From Yersinia hibernica (lineage in GTDB: Bacteria > Pseudomonadota > Gammaproteobacteria > Enterobacterales > Enterobacteriaceae): DNA of 64,000 bases. The stretch covers positions 2,852,001 to 2,916,000 of the forward strand of contig NZ_CP032487.1 in NCBI RefSeq assembly GCF_004124235.1, given 5' to 3'. The notes under the pieces were generated by a model, which saw only the letters and a program-made list of their open reading frames with translations, was not told the DNA's origin and searched no databases. Both the position numbers and the translations under genes were made by a program. Below are positions 60,468 to 64,000 of the stretch, in pieces; the first letter of the stretch is position 1; each line of letters starts with the position of its first letter.

Positions 60468-61832
60468 ATGAACGACAATAAAATGACCCCGCAGGAGCTT
60501 AGAGCGACTTGGGGGCTGGGTACGGTATTCTCTTTGCGCATGCTCGGCATGTTTATGGTTTTGCCGGTTCTCACCACCTATGGCATGGCGCTTTCTGGTG
60601 CCAGCGAAGCACTGATTGGCCTTGCCATTGGTATCTACGGCCTGGCCCAGGCCATTTTCCAGATCCCTTTCGGACTGGTTTCCGACCGTATCGGCCGTAA
60701 GCCTTTGATTGTTGGCGGCTTACTAGTATTCGCCCTGGGGAGTGTTATTGCGGCTTTGAGCGATTCTATCTGGGGCATCATTCTGGGCCGCGCATTACAA
60801 GGTTCTGGGGCGATTGCTGCTGCTGTCATGGCATTGTTATCTGATTTGACCCGCGAGCAAAACCGCACTAAGGCAATGGCATTTATCGGCCTCAGTTTTG
60901 GTATCACTTTTGCCATCGCCATGGTGCTCGGCCCCATAGTCACCCATGCTTTTGGCCTACAAGCTCTATTCTGGGGGATAGCCATACTGGCGCTATTGGG
61001 TATTGTCATCACATTGGCAGTGGTGCCGGATGCCGATAGCCATGTGCTGAACCGCGAATCCAGTATCGTCAAAGGCAGTGTGCGCAAGGTGCTCAACAAC
61101 AGCCGACTGCTGAAACTTAATTTTGGCATCATGTGTCTGCACATCTTATTGATGTCGAGCTTTGTGGCCCTGCCGCAAATTATGGCCAGTGCCGGATTAG
61201 CACCTGCCCAGCATTGGATGGTCTATCTGGTGACCATGTTGGTCTCTTTTGCCGCTGTCGTGCCGTTTATTATTTATGCCGAAGTTAAACGCCGCATGAA
61301 GCAGGTCTTTATGGGCTGTGTCGCGGTGCTGTTTGCCGCTGAAGTGGTACTGTGGTCGGCTGGGCAACAGTTGTGGATAATCATTGCCGGCGTGCAGCTA
61401 TTCTTCATTGCTTTCAATGTGATGGAGGCGATATTGCCATCATTGATCAGTAAAGAAGCCCCCGCAGGCTATAAAGGGACGGCCATGGGAATTTACTCCA
61501 CCAGCCAATTTATTGGGGTGGCTATCGGCGGCAGTTTAGGTGGCTGGATGTTTGGCATGGCGGGCGCGAATATGGTGTTTGCCGCCGGTGCGGTTATCGC
61601 GCTTGTGTGGTTTGCCGTCAGCGCGAGCATGCAAGAACCCCCTTATGTCAGTAGCCTGCGAATTACCTTGTCAGAATTGGCGGTAAAAGACTCGGCATTG
61701 GAACAGCGAATCAAAGCGCAACCCGGTGTGACTGAAGCGGTCGTGGTGACAGCCGAGCGCAGTGCTTACGTCAAAGTGGATACCAAAAAAACCAATCGCC
61801 ATCAGCTCGAAGAGTTAGTCAACGCGATATAA
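60468..61832 (+). CDS. yajR: MFS transporter YajR
   Basis: This 454-aa protein has 12 membrane helices plus a cytosolic C-terminal ferredoxin-like YAM domain (~residues 385-454, VTEAVVVTAERSAYVKVDTK). The MFS motif A lies between helices 2 and 3 (GLVSDRIGRKPL). It is probably a proton-driven exporter; the substrate is unknown. ATG 60468 has GAGG upstream and gives the same length as E. coli YajR. Confidence 0.95.
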   Translation: MNDNKMTPQELRATWGLGTVFSLRMLGMFMVLPVLTTYGMALSGASEALIGLAIGIYGLAQAIFQIPFGLVSDRIGRKPLIVGGLLVFALGSVIAALSDSIWGIILGRALQGSGAIAAAVMALLSDLTREQNRTKAMAFIGLSFGITFAIAMVLGPIVTHAFGLQALFWGIAILALLGIVITLAVVPDADSHVLNRESSIVKGSVRKVLNNSRLLKLNFGIMCLHILLMSSFVALPQIMASAGLAPAQHWMVYLVTMLVSFAAVVPFIIYAEVKRRMKQVFMGCVAVLFAAEVVLWSAGQQLWIIIAGVQLFFIAFNVMEAILPSLISKEAPAGYKGTAMGIYSTSQFIGVAIGGSLGGWMFGMAGANMVFAAGAVIALVWFAVSASMQEPPYVSSLRITLSELAVKDSALEQRIKAQPGVTEAVVVTAERSAYVKVDTKKTNRHQLEELVNAI

Positions 61833-61839
61833 ATTAAAG

Positions 61840-61872
61840 CAGGTACAAAAGTCATGCTCACTTTTGTACCTG
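61840..61872. terminator. Bidirectional terminator between yajR and yajQ
   Basis: CAGGTACAAAAGT-CATGCTC-ACTTTTGTACCTG is a perfect 13-bp stem between the convergent genes. Confidence 0.75.
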
Positions 61873-61885
61873 ACTTAGCTCAATA

Positions 61886-62377
61886 TCAGTCGCGGAAGTT
61901 ATTGAACTGGAATGGCTGGCCCAAATCAGCACCACGAATCAAGGCCATCACCCCTTGCAAATCATCACGTGCTTTGCCGGTTACCCGAACTTGTTCGCCC
62001 TGGATCTGTGCCTGCACTTTGAGTTTGCTGTCTTTAATCAGCTTAACCAACTTCTTCGCCTGCGCACTTTCAATGCCTTGTTTTAGCTTGGCTTCTACAC
62101 TGTAGGTTTTGCCACTGCGATCCATTTCTTCCGGGATCTCCAGTGCCGCCCCCTCAATACCGCGCTTACTCAGTTGAGCCCGCAAAATATCCAGCAGTTG
62201 CTCGACCTGAAAATCAGACTCACTGGCAACTTTAATACTTTCGTTCTTTTCATTTAGCTCAAAACTCGCTGGAACATTACGGAAATCCCAACGGTTTGCC
62301 AGATCACGAGTGGCGTTTTCCACTGCGTTACGCACTTCCTGCATATCAATTTCAGATACGATGTCGAAAGATGGCAT
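61886..62377 (-). CDS. yajQ: Nucleotide-binding protein YajQ
   Basis: This 163-aa protein of two ferredoxin-like domains binds c-di-GMP or nucleotides; homologs act as a c-di-GMP effector (Xanthomonas) or bind phage transcription factors. It starts [20 protein letters not shown] with AGGAGGAGGG upstream; the longer open frame from 62443 is rejected. The length equals that of E. coli YajQ. Confidence 0.97.
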   Translation of the reverse strand: MPSFDIVSEIDMQEVRNAVENATRDLANRWDFRNVPASFELNEKNESIKVASESDFQVEQLLDILRAQLSKRGIEGAALEIPEEMDRSGKTYSVEAKLKQGIESAQAKKLVKLIKDSKLKVQAQIQGEQVRVTGKARDDLQGVMALIRGADLGQPFQFNNFRD

Positions 62378-62588
62378 ATTCCCTCCTCCTGATAAGATGA
62401 ATGGCAAGCATAATAACCGCTTTATCCCGGTAGACAAAGCCAAGCTGCTGACAATTAATCAACTTACATGCAGTTCTTGGTCAAGCCAGTGTACAGCTAA
62501 CTCTGGGTTTAATGACCAAAAAGTCTATAATCAAAACATATCACTTAAATAAAAATAGTGTACTTCCGCCGACACCAAGGAGGTCTCA

Positions 62589-63500
62589 ATGAAAATTACT
62601 GTGCTTGGTTGCGGAGCTCTCGGGCAGCTGTGGTTAGCTGCGTTATACCAGCAAGGCCACGATGTACAAGGCTGGCTTCGTGTGCCACAGCCCTTTTGTT
62701 CAGTCAATGTCATTACGTTAAGCGGCGAGGCTTTCAATCAAAACCTCCCGACGAACGATCCAGAGCATTTATCCAAAAGTGAATTATTATTGGTTTGTTT
62801 GAAGGCATGGCAAGTTTCCAGTGCAATCATCAGCTTACTGCCGATGCTTAACCCCGAATGTAAGATTTTACTGCTGCATAATGGGATGGGCACACAAGAA
62901 GAATTGCCGCGAGATGACCATGTTTTCCTACACGGAGTCACCACTCATGCAGCACGCCGCGATGGCAACACAATCGTCCATGTCGCGAGCGGTATTACCC
63001 ATATTGGCCCAATGTCGCCTATTGCAACTGATATCAGCCACTTGGCGGATGTCTTGCATCAAGCCTTACCGGACGTAGCTTGGCACAATGATATCTCAGC
63101 GGCATGCTGGCAAAAATTGGCGGTAAACTGCGTGATTAATCCACTCACCGGCCTGTATAACTGCCGCAATGGTGATTTACAGCGCTATCCGCAACTGATT
63201 GAGAGTTTATGTGCTGAAGTCGCCAGTGTGATGGAGATGGAGGGCTATCATACTTCCACTGACAGCCTGCTCAGTTACGTAAATAATGTTATCCAGAGTA
63301 CTGCTGATAACATTTCATCACTCTTGCAGGATTTGCGCTGCCAACGGCACACCGAGATAGATTACATTACCGGTTATTTGCTGCGGCGTGCGCGCAGCCA
63401 CGGCATGACCTTGCCGGAGAATGCCCGGCTGTATGACTTAATTAAACGTAAGGAAAATGAGTATGAGCGTATCGGCGCTGGTCTGCCTGGCTCCTGGTAG
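62589..63500 (+). CDS. panE: 2-dehydropantoate 2-reductase
   Basis: PanE reduces ketopantoate to pantoate with NADPH in coenzyme A synthesis. The 303-aa protein has the Rossmann motif [10 protein letters not shown] at residues 6-15 and the catalytic lysine region [17 protein letters not shown] near 175. AAGGAGG precedes the ATG. It overlaps yajL by 38 bp. Confidence 0.97.
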   Translation: MKITVLGCGALGQLWLAALYQQGHDVQGWLRVPQPFCSVNVITLSGEAFNQNLPTNDPEHLSKSELLLVCLKAWQVSSAIISLLPMLNPECKILLLHNGMGTQEELPRDDHVFLHGVTTHAARRDGNTIVHVASGITHIGPMSPIATDISHLADVLHQALPDVAWHNDISAACWQKLAVNCVINPLTGLYNCRNGDLQRYPQLIESLCAEVASVMEMEGYHTSTDSLLSYVNNVIQSTADNISSLLQDLRCQRHTEIDYITGYLLRRARSHGMTLPENARLYDLIKRKENEYERIGAGLPGSW

Positions 63501-64000
63501 TGAAGAAACCGAGGCCGTTACCACCATTGATATTCTGGTGCGCGCAGGAATCAATGTCACCACGGCCAGTGTCGCCAGTGACGGCGCATTGGACATTACG
63601 TGCTCACGCGGCGTCCGTTTACTGGCCGATGCCCGCCTGGTGGATGTGGCTGATCAAAAATTTGATGTGGTGGTGCTGCCCGGTGGGATTAAGGGGGCGG
63701 AATGCTTGCGTGACAGCCCATTGTTAGTCGCTACCGTCGAACAAACACATAAAGAGGGCCGCCTGGTCGCTGCGATTTGCGCCGCCCCCGCCTTAGTGCT
63801 TGAGCACCACAAATTGTTCCCGGTTGGCAACATGACCGGTTTCCCGGCATTAAAAGATAAAATCGATCCGGCAAAATGGATGGATCAGCGCGTTGTCTAC
63901 GACCGGCGAGTCAATTTAGTGACCAGCCAAGGGCCAGGGACATCCATTGATTTTGCACTGAAGATAGTTTTCTTGCTGCTCGGACGCGAAAAAGCGCAAG
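63463..64000 (+). CDS. yajL: Protein/nucleotide deglycase YajL (DJ-1 family), 3' end outside window
   Basis: YajL is a DJ-1/ThiJ-superfamily protein implicated in oxidative-stress defence and deglycation. The visible 179 codons include the nucleophile Cys in VAAICAAPA and the glutamate of [15 protein letters not shown] 63463 is preferred to 63457 because AAGGA is then 8 nt upstream. The gene starts inside panE and runs off the right edge, missing about 17 residues by comparison with E. coli. Confidence 0.95.
   Translation, partial: MSVSALVCLAPGSEETEAVTTIDILVRAGINVTTASVASDGALDITCSRGVRLLADARLVDVADQKFDVVVLPGGIKGAECLRDSPLLVATVEQTHKEGRLVAAICAAPALVLEHHKLFPVGNMTGFPALKDKIDPAKWMDQRVVYDRRVNLVTSQGPGTSIDFALKIVFLLLGREKAQ

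Noticed and set aside
1..64000. CRISPR array, prophage, integron or intact insertion sequence
   Set aside because: No regular spacer-repeat pattern, transposase, integrase or phage gene was seen.

Overview
The window reads as chromosomal DNA of a Yersinia species. The YmoA/YmoB (Hha/TomB) pair has Yersinia-type sequences, the core proteins are close to but distinct from E. coli, and the gaps carry remnants of an imperfect palindromic repeat that resembles the Yersinia intergenic palindromes. The species cannot be fixed from the sequence alone. No tRNA, CRISPR array, prophage or intact insertion sequence was seen. The only RNA gene found is 4.5S RNA (ffs).

Most of the window is conserved enterobacterial backbone, collinear with the E. 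coli segment that runs from dnaX back to yajL. Read left to right the order is dnaX (partial), apt, ybaN, priC, rsmS, mscK, acrR, acrAB; then ffs, atl, ybaY, tesB, amtB-glnK, mdlBA, decR; then cof, ybaE, queC, fadM, ybaV, ppiD, hupB, lon, clpX, clpP, tig, bolA, yajG, ampG; then cyoABCDE, yajR, yajQ, panE and yajL (partial).

Accessory genes sit in five places. (1) A DsrE-family gene lies between mscK and acrR. (2) Between acrB and ymoBA are a three-gene yhfY-yhfX-yhfW set of unknown pathway and a zinc-starvation block. That block holds a Zur-box-preceded rpmE2-rpmJ2 pair (ribosomal proteins L31/L36) facing a second zinc-type ABC importer, whose ATPase gene is overlapped by an unlisted 46-codon membrane ORF. 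An unknown AT-rich 117-aa gene also lies here. (3) An intimin/invasin-type inverse autotransporter lies next to ymoA, followed by about 1.5 kb with no recognisable gene. (4) A cysteine-synthase-fold gene is divergent from decR; together they resemble the cysteine-inducible CcdA/CcdR system. (5) An OmpK/Tsx-type nucleoside porin lies between ampG and cyoA.

Regulatory sites read directly include a 24-bp AcrR operator between acrR and acrA, a Zur box at rpmE2, a sigma-54 promoter with NtrC-type palindromes at glnK-amtB, heat-shock (sigma-32) promoters for lon and clpP, two CRP-like sites before ompK, and many hairpin terminators. Functional themes are multidrug efflux (acrAB, mdlAB), proteostasis (tig, clpPX, lon, ppiD), respiration (cyo), nitrogen (glnK-amtB), and zinc and cysteine homeostasis. 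The strongest candidates for something little described are the zinc block with its small membrane ORF and the reduced yhfYXW operon.
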